Both the position numbers and the translations under genes were made by a program. Shown here piece after piece: positions 53,860-64,000 of a stretch of 64,000 nucleotides of DNA (positions are counted from its first letter, which is position 1; each line of letters begins with the position of its first letter). The notes below the pieces were generated by a model. The model saw only the letters and a program-made list of their open reading frames with translations. It searched no databases and was not told where the DNA came from. The stretch is from Protopterus annectens (taxonomy: Eukaryota; Chordata; Ceratodontiformes; Protopteridae), in assembly GCF_019279795.1 (NCBI RefSeq), contig NC_056737.1, forward strand, positions 41,393,472 to 41,457,471, written 5' to 3'.

Positions 53860-54960
53860 GGTCTGAATGATTTACCATTCAGAGATAGAGTTCTTGGTGG
53901 TTTGTGTTCCATTTAAATTTTGTAATTTAAAGAAATGTGAGGAGAAAGACTTGTCACTTACAAAACAAGAACAAAAAAGAGTTCTTTAATGGTATGGTTT
54001 ATATTCTCCGTGCATCTCCTTAATAACACATATTTTCCATACTGAATGTGCATCAAGATCAATAATATTTTAATGTAGAACATTTATTTTTGAAAGGCAC
54101 CAAGTAGATTTGTGATTCATGAATTCATCTTCAAACCTGGAGATTTTTTTTTACTTTCTTTTGGCATGTCAGAAAGGCTGATTTATTTTTAGTTGCAGTA
54201 GTTTCATTATGATAGTCTACAAATCCTTATTTTTAGCAGCTCAGGTGAAAAGATCAGTAACTTAATGTTAAGTGGTTGTACTTGGTCTGTGTTGCTGATT
54301 TTATTTAGTTATTTGCTGTAATTATCCCATTTAAAGTGCTTCTAAAGTAGCAGACTGGAAGTGTTGAAAATCCTGATAGGATGTATTTGTCATCTGAGGA
54401 ATATAGGGAAAATATTGCAAGTTCTTCATTTTTGTAACATGTAGCAAATTCTTAATATGAGCTGTGTGACAATCTGCTTATTGATGTGGCAGTTACTTAC
54501 TTTTAGCTAAGGAATTATATATAGTTTTAAGTAACCAATTAAAGTTAATTTTAAAATGTCATAGACTCCTATTCAGGGAGGTGAGAACATTTCCTTAACA
54601 TACACAGGCTTTTGAACCTAGCACAAGTAAATGTCTGACTGAGTGGCAGGGAGCAGTGTAAGGAAATGTCTTCTTACATCACTACCATCTTTGAACACCT
54701 GCATAAATGATTTTTTAAAACCAGCTCTTACTCAGTGAATAATGCATTCATCTGTTTAAAGGTTTTGAAGCTTTAAAATGTCACTGTCTTGATGAGTTAA
54801 ACAACAAAGCCATTGAATGCTGTATGTCAACCTGGAGTACCTTCTTAGTAGATGAGAATAGATTTTCAGATAAAAAGAAAAGTACTCGACCAGGATTAAT
54901 ATGCAGGTTGGTGTAAATTCTCCATATCTTATATCAGTAAATCTCTGACAAAAAAAATCA
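53860..54960. other. AT-rich DNA, nothing recognised
   Basis: No significant frame, repeat or RNA gene seen. Confidence 0.35.
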
Positions 54961-54964
54961 AATC

Positions 54965-55520
54965 TTATCCATTAGCAGATAGTAAAAGAAATAGCCTGCA
55001 CTCTGAAGCTTTAGATGTTCCACCATGACAATAGCTCTGGACAGGAATTGCAGTCCATTTAAGACTCAGGTGCTGATCCCACCTGGTCATTTTACTGCAT
55101 CTGTCTCTTTTTAATGTTTTCTTAAAATTTCTTTTCACACCTTTTGTAATTTTATAATCAACGTGAACTAAATTATCTTGCAATTGCTATTTGTTAGTGG
55201 TGTAAAAGGTATTTCAACAAGTTTCTCAAAGACAGTTCCCTCTTTAGTTGTCATGGAATGAATTTCATGTTCTACCATAGAGCTTGTTGAGCTCCCAACA
55301 CTCCAGGCATCCTTTTCAGACATAAACGATGACTTTCTGTTATCAGTAATGTTGACAGATGGGTCTCTTTCATGTCTGCTTCAGTAACTACTGCTCAGTT
55401 TTCTTTTCTTTACACAGTCCTGTACTCCTAACCTTAAAAGGCATCTCTTTTATAATACATTCTTAATTTCTCCATTAGGGAACTTTTGTTTTTAATACAA
55501 TAATTCTTCTTTGAAAGTCA
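54965..55520 (-). pseudogene. Possible decayed coding segment of unknown origin
   Basis: Reading down the minus strand in one frame from about 55520 gives NNKIVTFKEELLY, KQKFPNGEIKNVL and KRCLLRLGVQDCVKKRKLSS separated by three stops. A 66-codon open stretch follows (RHERDPSVNITDNRKSSFM, KDAWSVGSSTSSMVEHEIHS, EGTVFEKLVEIPFTPLTN). One register change then leads to 72 codons at 55183-54965 (VHVDYKITKGVKRNFKKTL, TRWDQHLSLKWTAIPVQSY). The composition is protein-like. I do not recognise it; a decayed host exon, retrocopy or chance are all possible. Confidence 0.3.
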
Positions 55521-55582
55521 CTATTTTATTGTTAAAAAAATTCCACTTTTCTCCATGTGTTGTCTTACAAAAAAAAAAAAAA

Positions 55583-55800
55583 GAGACCAGTTAATGGTTA
55601 AGGTATTCACCTCCCATGCCCAGGGTACAAGGTTTGATCCTGGCCTTCGGGCAGTGCCTGTTTGGAGTTTGCACATTCTCCCTGTGTCTCTGTGGAGTTC
55701 ATTCCACCTCTGAAACATATGCTGAGTGTTTCATCTCAAACTCACCCAAGAATGGAGCTGTGGGCAGCAGCACAGACTCTAGATAGTGCCCAATAGGGGG
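55583..55800 (+). mobile_element. tRNA-related SINE, second family
   Basis: A head with TTAATGGTTAAGG is followed by AAGGTTTGATCCTGGCC at about 55629 (B-box-like). The body, TTTGGAGTTTGCACATTCTC then CCTGTGTCTCTGTGGAGTTC, is a conserved SINE segment common in fishes and other vertebrates. It also resembles GTCTGCATGTCCTCC in the 10818-11095 family. The A12 run at 55570 precedes it. Its 3' end abuts the inverted-repeat element at 55804. Confidence 0.65.
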
Positions 55801-55803
55801 ATT

Positions 55804-56102
55804 TATACCTCTCAACTGTACATATTTTTGCAGAATGTCCAGAGTTTTGCCTCATATTTTTGGTGTGTTCCTCCTAAAATCTGTACTTTTTTGGCAAATA
55901 GCTGAGAATTGAAGTCATTAAATAATGACAAACATTTGAGTTTAAGACTCCACATCCTTCATAAAATTCATGCTAATGCAAAACATATTATTCTATCAAC
56001 TTTCTATGTTTGTAAGAGCAATATTTAAAATCTGTCCTCATTTGTCCCCCCATCATTTTAGGCTTTGTCCAGATTTTTTGCTCTAAGAGGTTGAGAGGTA
56101 TA
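55804..56102 (+). mobile_element. Short terminal-inverted-repeat element (CTCTCAAC family), copy 3
   Basis: Begins TATACCTCTCAACTGTAC and ends GAGGTTGAGAGGTATA, a clean terminal inverted repeat of about 13 bases. Interior blocks match 36342-36654. It is the best-preserved copy of the three. No target duplication could be read with confidence. MITE-like. Confidence 0.85.
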
Positions 56103-56109
56103 GGCCAAA

Positions 56110-56475
56110 CTCTTTGGGCATTTACCGTAGTAAGCAGTATTCTCAAGAAGAATACAGATCACAGACTGTGCACCATGGCAGGGTTAGCCACTCAATGGTT
56201 TAAAAATATAGCTCTAGGTGATTTGGCTGTACTAACTATTATTGTCAAATGGTTATGAGTATTTGACAGTGATAAGTGATTTGAGGACCCGGCCTACTCT
56301 AACTTACTCCAGGGACCCATGCTAATGGTGAGAGGGCTGAGAGTATGACTCTGTTGGACAGTGTCTGCCCTCCATAAAGTCCATCAGCCTTGGGTCAATA
56401 AACTACTAGCTGGCCGGTGTCTAATTGACCAGCTTGGGTTACCTGGGATAGCTCTGTTGAGCGAAAGCTGGACAT
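56110..56475. other. Unclassified DNA before the RTE LINE
   Basis: Possibly the 5' leader of the RTE element, but no motif supports that. Confidence 0.3.
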
Positions 56476-57777
56476 AAAACCAATCAACCTGCCAAACATC
56501 AACTAAAATTTCTATATTCAATGTAGTTTCACTGACAATATGCATCTTGGAAGTGGATGATACAATGGTAAGGAGGAGGCTGCACATCCTATGTATCCAG
56601 GAGACAAGATAGAAGGGCAATGCAGCAAAGCCACGTGGCTTGGGCTTCAGAGTCTACTACTCAGGAGGAGGACAGTATAGATATGGTGTGGATACTGGGG
56701 TGAGGGAGAGGCTTCAGAAAACAGTGAGGGATGTCATCAGAATTGACAGATTCATAACAATCCAACTCCAGTCTAATGATAGGGCACTATTCATAATCTC
56801 AGCCTATGCTCCACAGCAGAGTCATAATAGTGAGAAATAGAGTGCATTCAGACAGCAGTTGCAGGACCTACTAGATAAAGCAAGACAACATGAATTGGTG
56901 TTGATAATGGGTGACCTGAATGCACATATTGGGACAATAAGAACATGATATCACATCTGCCTGCATCCACATGGGTGAAGCAATAAAAATAAAAGGGGAG
57001 AAGCCATTCTAGACTTCCATCTGGAAAATGGCTTGACAGTAGCCAACCCATGATTTAGAAAGAGAGAGAGAGTCACAAGATCACATACAAGAGAGGCCAA
57101 CATGCAACTCAGGTAAACTTCCTCCAAGTAAGGAAAGAGCAAAGAGATATAATCAGTGATTGCAAAGTCATCCCCAGTGAAACAGTCAACCCACAGCATA
57201 AATCACTTGTTGCGCAATCAACTCCAATCAATGGCCAGATAAGGCTTTAAGGTCAACAGAGACTAGGCTAAAGACATTGAAATTGACTGGAGATAAAGCA
57301 TAACAGTTTAAGGAACTGAGGCTCTAGCATCTCAAGAAGAGGAGGAAATAGGTGGAGTTAAAGAAAAATGGCAGCACCTCAAAACAGCATGTCTGAGGAC
57401 TATAGATCAGATATATTATGTGGCCATGCCAGCTATGGAAATAAGAAACATAAGAAAGGAGGTGTGCAGGAAAAAGTGGGAACAGACAGATCGTGCTAGG
57501 AAGGAATATTGGTTGGCTAACAAAGAGGCTAATGGAGGAGTTGCAATAGCAAAGAACAAGGCATCAGAGGCACTCTGCCAGCTTCTAGAAAGTGACTAGT
57601 AGATGGCACAAAAAACAATATCATTTTGCAAGGCAAAGAAAGAAAGATAAAGAAGAAAATCGTATACCTTTTATAAGGGATCCTAGCAACAACCGGCTCA
57701 CCACCCCACAGGACATCAAAGGTAGGTGGAAGGAGTACTTCCAGCAACTTCTGAATGAACAAAACTACACAGAAGTT

Positions 57778-58048
57778 AAGTTAAGTTTGAATTATGAATA
57801 GCACATTATCTTTGTTTCTATGCTTTACTCAGTGTTTTATACAGCTTAATTGATGTAACAGGTGATGATATTGTAACAATCTTGATTGGTTGTTTTTTAT
57901 TACTGAGTATATTTAAATGGAGTGTTTTAGATAGTAACTGTTTTGAAGTCTGAGGAAGCGTTTGAGAGAACGTGAAAGCGCTTACTGTTACTGCAGTTAA
58001 TAAAAGAGTTTTTATCGGCAGTGGTGAGCCTCATCTGTTTTGTTTCTT
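57778..58048 (+). mobile_element. PLE 3'-end fragment inserted in the RTE LINE, 17-bp target duplication
   Basis: AAAACTACACAGAAGTT at 57761-57777 recurs as AAAACCACACAGAAGTT at 58049-58065, bracketing 271 bases that end in a hammerhead-like motif and ATAAAAGAGTTTTTATCGGC. The RTE reading frame continues across the bracket. It is a heavily 5'-truncated PLE insertion, younger than the LINE. Confidence 0.8.
57933..57992 (+). ncRNA. Hammerhead-like ribozyme motif, intact core
   Basis: AGTAAC (57933-57938), internal loop, AGT (57947-57949), CTGAGGA (57950-57956), A, GCGTT...AACGT (stem II, five pairs), GAAA (57974-57977), GCGC, T, T at 57983, then ACT and GTTACT. AGT pairs with ACT and AGTAAC with GTTACT. 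Cleavage is predicted after 57983. The same one-base extra A before stem II as in the other PLE copies. Probably the strongest candidate in the window for testing. Confidence 0.5.
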
Positions 58049-59169
58049 AAAACCACACAGAAGTTGTATTGCAGCAGACACAGCCTATGATGAGATAAGA
58101 GGGAAAGACCACCATAGAATAAGTAAGTCAGGGAAAACAGCAGGCTCAGATGAGGTCACAGCAGATATGAGAAAGATGGATGAGATAGGGGAGAAATGGC
58201 TGTTAAGGATACTCGTAATGGTATGGAGAGAAAGGTGTATCCTAGATGGCTGTAAAATAAGCATACTAGTACCAGTGTTCATGATCAAAGGGGATATTCA
58301 CAACTGTGGGCAGTACAAAGGTATCAAACCTGTCACATTACATGAAAGTCCTACAGAAGGTGATTGATAAATGAATATGCAGAGTAGTAGAAAGTAAGGT
58401 GGGAGATGAGCAGCTCAGATTCAGGCCAGGATGCAGCACAACTGACACAATGTTTGCAGTGAGGCAGATACTTGAGAAGAAGCTAGAAATGAGGACTGGA
58501 CATTCCTAGACTTGAAGAAAGCCTATGACAAGGTCTCAGGAAAGCTGATTTGGGCATTCCTGTGGTGCTTTGAAGTCACAGAAACATTGATAGAATTAGT
58601 GCAAGCTGTGTACATGGACTCAATGACTGAAGTATGAATGGTGTTTGATCTCACAGTAGGGTTGCCAATGGGAGTGGGTGTGCATCAGCATTCAGCTCTG
58701 AGCCCACTGCTGTTCATACTGGTGATGGACTACATTAAAAAACATGGTGGAGGGGACAGCCCAACAAAGTTGCTGTATGCAGACAGTGTGGCATTAGAGG
58801 CAGACCCTGAGTATGAACTTCAGCAAAGGATGCACACTGCGGGACAGACTAAGAAATGAGGACATAAGAGCAGATGCCATAGTAGCTCCAATTGGAGAAA
58901 AGATCAAAGAGAACAGATTACAGTAGTTCAGGCACATGTTCTGAAAAGTAAAGGCACTCTGGTGAAGAAGATTTGGAACAGACAGGAAGGTTAAGAAGGA
59001 ACGAGGGCATCCATCAAAGAGGTGGATGGACTGAGTGAGAGAAGACCTGCGACAGTCAACCATGAGTGCTGAAGAAGGTAGGAGAGTGGCATTGAATAGA
59101 GAGAAATGGCGATATTTGTCATGCCACCCCAACCTCATGTAGAAAATAGGAAAAAGGGGTGGGGTTGAA

Positions 59170-60170
59170 GATGATGATGATACACAACAAAATCAATTTC
59201 CCTCTTTCAGGAAACAAGATGGTCCCTTGCTATACTGTCATCCTTTGTCCAAATTCAAATGGCACTTGGTAAACTCCCTTCAGCATAAGATATTTTTACT
59301 TGCATAAGACATCATCATCACAGCTGATGAAATACTATAAAATATCATAGTCATAATCCTCAGACCTAGGGCTTAAATGCATTACATTCACAATGTAATC
59401 TACTGTGGTTGATAAGTTATTGTTGGGATGAAAGCATATATTTCCTTTAAAGAAAAAAAATAATTTTCTTTGCTGGAGCTCTTATCAGTTTTGTATATAT
59501 TATGCATATTTATGTCACTATCCAGAAGAATATTAGCATTCGGTTTTAATTCAGGCACACTTGCTTTTGTCAAGGTAACATTACAAAATATAAAGCATAT
59601 GCAGACATGATGTCACCATTATTTCTCTGTCCATCCAAGGAAGGAAGTGAATGCAAAAGAGGCAAGCTCATTGAAATTTGTTTGTAGGATGATTACCAAG
59701 TGACGAGAATTGTTTGTGAAGCTTAAATGAAGTTGTAGACATCACAAGTGCTATAACAAAGAAAAGATAAGAGACTAATTAGAGTTATGTGCTTATTTTT
59801 ATTTTATTTTCAATTTCTGTGTTTTACTAGACTATGCATTCATGTAGCTCTTCAGTTTTTTGTTAGTTAATAGCCTAACATGCATAATTCCCAATAAGTA
59901 CCTCTCTTTCTTAGTTCTAGCTATTATTAGTGTCTTGGTTTCTCATCTACACAACTATTGGTGCAAAAATTTAAACAACTCTTAAAATGAAAGACGTCAT
60001 GCCACTCAAAGGAAAGAACAAGCCAAACAGAATGGAAAAGTGTTTGTTACTGCTGAGTATTGATTTCAATGGGCAATCAAATCTAGCAAAGAAACATGAG
60101 GCAACACTAATCATTTACTCAGCTTATGAGCTTTCTAAATATAAAGAGTATATGTATGTATATGTGTATG
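59170..60170. other. Unique DNA, nothing recognised
   Basis: No significant frame or repeat apart from the frame at 59987, which runs into the microsatellite. Confidence 0.35.
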
Positions 60171-60172
60171 TA

Positions 60173-60173
<1 letters not shown>

Positions 60174-60268
<95 letters not shown>
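60174..60268. repeat. (AT)n(GT)n compound microsatellite
   Basis: About 21 AT/TA units followed by about 20 GT units. Frames crossing it are artefacts. Confidence 0.97.
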
Positions 60269-60269
<1 letters not shown>

Positions 60270-60270
<1 letters not shown>

Positions 60271-61590
60271 CTGTTTGACACTGTATATGGCAAGTAGTAT
60301 AAATTATGCTCAGATTCAGTGGGTAGGACTCAGGCTTTCTATATTACATATAGTATTGCTTATTGTATCAATAAGGATATTCACAGGAAAATAAGAATAA
60401 AAAACTAAACTTCTGCAACTCCTTTTGAGGGGAAAACTGTTCCCTGTCAGAAAACATTTTTACAATACAGTTTGTATGATATTCAGTTATTCTAATGTCT
60501 CTGTCTCTTTCCAACCCTCCATTCATATTACAACAGCCAACAACTGGCATTGAGAAATGAATGTTTTTCAAGGATTCTATTATCTAGTTCAGGTAAATTA
60601 TGAAACAGAAGGTTAATTTTACATTACAAAATAGTCACGGTACCTGAAGGACTAGCACATTGCCTGGAAAGCAAGCAAACAAACAAAAATAAATGTAAGT
60701 AAAATCAAATGGTCTATAAAAAAAATTATCAGTGGGCTTCCATGTTTTAGATGCTGCTTTAATGAATTATGTTAGCTTTAAACTGATGGGATAAGTTCCT
60801 CTCTACATTTTGTAAGAAAGAAAAAGATCAGCCTAGAATCACATAAATATGTATTTGACGAACAATATACATGGCATCTAAATCAAAACCGTGAAGCAAC
60901 TGGATGTGATGATGAAAAATAAGTCAGTAAAAGATGAGGAAAATTTGGTAAATTTATACAAAACATGTATATGTCCATTTACAATAACAACCTCATTTGC
61001 ATTTATGCAATTGATCAACTGAAAAAATATAACCAGTGAGATGGAAATTTGTTAAAGGAATTCCGTGTGTATTCAATCACAGAATAACTCCTGGCAACAG
61101 ATATAAAACAGAAACTCAAATTAAACTTCCAATTGACTAAAGAAAAATATAAGGCCTTTTGATTTAGTCCTTTTGTCCTTTTTACTACAAACTGACTTTT
61201 TCAGAATAAATAATACACCCAAAAATGTGCATTTATATATACATAAAAAAGCATGTGTAATGAGGATGAAAGCGCAAAAAATCAAAGTCTTTTTGTATTT
61301 ATTATTTGCCCATTGGTTGTTTTTAGTTTAATTCAAGGAAATATGTGTTCATTTAAAAATATTCATATTACAATGCTTTTACTTTAGAAGTAAATTAGTT
61401 TTAGCCTAGAAAGCACTTAAAGATGAGTTAATATACACATCGCTAAATTAACACATAAATATAAGAATATTAATTTTAGCACATCATTTAGTAAAACTAA
61501 ACTTGATATATTGTGTTTCATATATGTGGAACAAAGTCTTATACCATATACATACTTCCGAGAACCTGGTAATTAAAAAAAAAAAAAAAT
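60270..61590. other. Unique AT-rich DNA, nothing recognised
   Basis: No significant frame. TGAGGATGAAAGCGCA at about 61261 looks like a compressed PLE end motif but lacks the stems. Confidence 0.35.
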
Positions 61591-61602
61591 CTGGGTAGAG
61601 GA

Positions 61603-61899
61603 GTCTACTTCAGGAGACTGACAAACCAAAAGACTAAATCCCTAAAGACCGTAAATTCAATATACTAAATGATGGAATTTACCCCTTCTCCACTGTTGTG
61701 CAATCTTGGAATTGGTATATATAGTTAGCAGGTGGCATGGGGGGCAACCCCAATATGAAGAGTGCAGGGGTGTGGGGGAGCAGCCCTCACAGGAAGGGTA
61801 CAAGGGGGCTTGTCCCCTGCATTAAAAATGTGTTCAGTGTTTTGAATTTCTAGTCTTTTGGGATTCAGTCTTTTGGTTTGTCAGTCTTCTGAAGTAGAC
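61603..61899. mobile_element. Fold-back DNA element FB-2, ~55-60-bp terminal inverted repeats
   Basis: Ends begin GTCTACTTCAG on both strands; inverted repeats at about 61603-61660 and 61840-61899 share GACTGACAAACCAAAAGACT. The interior carries CAATCTTGGAATTGG-TATATATAG, GGGGGGCAACCCC, then GGGCTTGTCCCC, small hairpins. This parallels the core of FB-1 (GATCTTGGAGTTAG-TATATTTAG and GGGGCGAAGCCCC). FB-1 and FB-2 share the terminal GTCTA but otherwise have different inverted repeats. No coding capacity. A flanking duplication is not clear here. Confidence 0.8.
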
Positions 61900-61919
61900 C
61901 CGAGTAGGCAAAAGGGCAT

Positions 61920-62700
61920 CTGACTGCAGTTTAAGGGAAGAAAATGTTCTTAGGTGGTCTTCTACCCTGAATACTGGATTAGCAGACACTTATGATCATT
62001 TAATAGATATTTTGTAGAAAAAAATGTTCACACAGTATTGGGAAAATCAAATAAAAAAGTTGGCCCACTATGTACACATTTTATGGAGGCATTTCACTGT
62101 TAAATATATAAGATATCAGGGTTTTTTTTTTTGACAACATTGAATATGGTTCTGAACATCTGGACATCCAAAACTTTAAACAACCAGTATCTTCAATCAA
62201 AATAACTTCTAGTCTAGGAAGTCAGCATAGCTGATAATTATTTCCTGAAAGAGATCTGGGGCTTGTTCAATGAATTTCTTCTCAACCAGGAGCTGTAACT
62301 GAAGTTGCCAAACAATGAACCTTACTTAAGCTGCTATAAATTTTTCATGTGTTAGCAGATGTAATTATACAATAAAGAGAATATATAGGGGGGGAAGCAA
62401 ATAAATAAATAAAGAATAAAGTTGATAACTATTTACTATTTAACCAAGTAATAGCCAGCAAAACACTCCTTATGTTTTTCACTGAACCTTGCTGTATAAC
62501 TGACACTAACAGTTAAATGACTACTGTTTCTTAAAATAGCTGTAAAGTTATAGATGCAAATGCTCAGTGCCAGAGTTTAACCATACTAATTTTAATTAGT
62601 TACATTCTGAAGATTTTTTGATTGCAAGTATCAGTGACAACATTATAGTTAGAAGAGTTTAAGTACTGTGTTTGCTACTGAAAGATTTGGTTCAGCTATC
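61920..62700. other. Unique AT-rich DNA, nothing recognised
   Basis: No significant frame or repeat. Confidence 0.35.

Positions 62701-62702
<2 letters not shown>

Positions 62703-62761
<59 letters not shown>
62703..62761. repeat. (AT)n microsatellite
   Basis: About 29 uninterrupted AT units. Confidence 0.97.
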
Positions 62762-62762
<1 letters not shown>

Positions 62763-62764
62763 TT

Positions 62765-64000
62765 GATCAATTTTCTTTAACTATTTTGTGTAGAACTGTT
62801 TTAATCTAATCAGAAAAATATTTTATGGTTCATTCAAACATTATTTCATAGTTAGACATGATAACAGATAATACAAAAAGTTTTAAATTAATTTTAAATT
62901 TGAAATGCTAGGCAAAACAGGCTACAATGGAGGTACTTGTGACAAAGGAAGATACTGCCAGCACAGCTATCAGGAATTTTGTAAATCATTAAATGTCATT
63001 TGCGAATATCAACATGATCTATATAAGATACTTGTGTTACAAATGTATTCGAACTGTATGTCATATAAGATGGTTTGTACAGGTGTGTGCTGAAGAGATA
63101 TTTTGTTGAGTGCTTGTGCTTAAAATGTAACTACAGCATGCCCTACTGGAATAGAACAGAAATGTATATGCATTATTGTAACTGTTTAAATGTATATATT
63201 TTAATAGTGGAAACTGGAATACAGAAGGTTAACTTCAGTCCAGCAAAACTTCAGAAAAATAGCTGAAATTAAATTACTTTATGGCAGCAAGGAAACACAA
63301 TGTCTGTGCTGAGGAGTTTTCTGTATTGTCTTTAAGGTGAAATAATTACTAGTTTTGAAATGTGTAGGAAGGTAATTGTTTTATGACATCAAGGATCTGC
63401 CCAAGATCTGAAGAAAAGCCCTTGTCTATATGTTGTACAGGTAGATGCTAAACGCTTCCAGCTGCCATCAATGGTTGTTTTGGGCCTGGGGACTAGAAGT
63501 CAGATGACAAGAAATGTCATTCTGCAAGCTAGCCCAGGAATAATATTTGAGATTTTAATTTGAGAGGTCTCTGAGAGAGAGAGAGAGAGACAGCATTCCG
63601 TATTTTGTCTTGGACCTGACAACAACAGGAACCATTCACCACACATTTGCCTTGCTCTGATTAAGTAAGTTTTTAGGGAACATTATAATTCTCTTAGATA
63701 TTGTCAGGAATATAGCAAAGATTAGTGTAGGTATTTTTCTTTATTTATTTGAGACTATCCTGCAATGTTGTTTTAAATATTTCCTGTGATTTTGAACTCT
63801 GATGTCACTGTAAATATATACTATCTTCTTGTTCTTTTATTATTTATTATTAAATATATTTAGACCTTTCATTGAGGCTGATCTTTGTAGAGATATTTAA
63901 GTTCTGAGTGTACTTACGTGTTTATTTACTTAACTTACTTTATTACACTGTGGGCCAATCCTAATAGCCTTGTTCTTGGTCAAGCTACCATTTGTATTAA
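62765..64000. other. Unique AT-rich DNA, no supported gene
   Basis: A (GA)n run lies at 63571-63590. A Cys-rich 62-codon frame at 62905-63093 superficially recalls an EGF module (NGGTCDKGRYC) but lacks the spacing, and no splice sites support it. Confidence 0.35.

Larger units (their letters stand above)
56480..59165 (+). mobile_element. RTE-type LINE, plus strand, interrupted by a PLE fragment
   Basis: Endonuclease landmarks are LHILCIQETR (56580), FRVYYSGGGQYRYGVDTGV (56645-56700), LFIISAYAPQ (56790) and LVLIMGDLNAHIG (56900). Linker and RT landmarks are IRKEVCRKKWEQTDRARKEY (57445-57510), IKGRWKEYFQQLLNE (57715-57760), LRFRPGCSTTD (58415-58445), FLDLKKAYDKVS (58505-58540) and VGLPMGVGVHQHSALSPLL (58660-58715). 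The catalytic area reads LLYADSVALEA (58770-58800). The C-terminal GHPSKRWMD...REKWRYL (59005-59115) and a GATGATGAT tail are classic RTE. Many stops; an old copy. The FADD box reads YADS, a lost catalytic residue. Confidence 0.85.

Noticed and set aside
61255-61300. TGAGGATGAAAGCGCA, similar to PLE end motifs
   Set aside because: Stem II is absent and the flanks do not pair.
62905-63093. EGF-like module (NGGTCDKGRYC)
   Set aside because: Cys spacing does not fit an EGF fold, and there is no splice context.

Overview
The window looks like intergenic or intronic DNA from a large, repeat-rich vertebrate genome. It is AT-rich and has no bacterial-style gene order. It is dominated by decayed retroelements of families common in fishes, lungfishes and amphibians: L2-type and CR1-type LINEs, RTE and L1/Tx1-type LINEs, Penelope-like elements (PLEs) and tRNA-derived SINEs. 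The species cannot be fixed from sequence alone; a lungfish, early ray-finned fish or amphibian would fit. I could not confirm any host protein-coding gene. No LTR retroelement, retrovirus, Polinton, CRISPR array or toxin gene was recognised.

Layout. 1-1400 is a ~174-bp satellite with alternating unit types. 1447-8050 is a nearly complete L2-type LINE on the plus strand. It has a G-poor leader, a short N-terminal protein ending in a 2A-like GDIHPNPGP, an AP-type endonuclease and an open reverse transcriptase. 8240-10330 is a broken PLE. 10430-11650 is an L1/Tx1-type LINE split by a whole SINE. 11650-13665 is a second, minus-strand PLE split by a SINE tail. 13665-14970 is strongly G-poor on the minus strand. 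15340-15800 is a four-unit tandem array, and 15860-17965 is a CR1 remnant. 18-22 kb holds minisatellite and direct repeats, plus a fold-back DNA element with an 11-bp target duplication. 22.3-25.4 kb is a cluster of recent rearrangements in an old CR1-like LINE, with an RTE tail and a SINE. 25.6-26.8 kb is another minus-strand CR1 fragment.

27.3-35.2 kb is a PLE cluster: copies A and B lie head to tail on the minus strand, then a CR1 fragment, then an internally deleted copy C in the opposite orientation. 35.2-42 kb is mostly unique AT-rich DNA with small repeats and L2 tails. 42.4-43.0 kb is an L1-type remnant. 43178-48171 is a full-length CR1 on the minus strand. It carries an ORF1 with an SGNH esterase, an ORF2, and a 5' leader containing a ~238-bp repeat in two copies. 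It sits inside an older plus-strand CR1 with a 5-bp target duplication. 50.8-51.8 kb is a further CR1 remnant. 55.6-56.1 kb holds a SINE next to a small terminal-inverted-repeat element. 56.5-59.16 kb is an RTE-type LINE interrupted by a PLE 3' end with a 17-bp target duplication. 59-64 kb is unique DNA with AT/GT microsatellites and a second fold-back element.

How the parts relate. The LINE proteins (endonuclease plus reverse transcriptase, with an ORF1 esterase in CR1) would have copied their own RNAs and probably the SINE RNAs. PLEs encode a reverse transcriptase fused to a GIY-YIG nuclease, and their ends carry a hammerhead-ribozyme-like fold. The items most worth a second look are the 2A-like site in the L2 LINE, the covarying hammerhead-like ends of three PLE lineages, and the two fold-back elements that share a core but not their terminal repeats.
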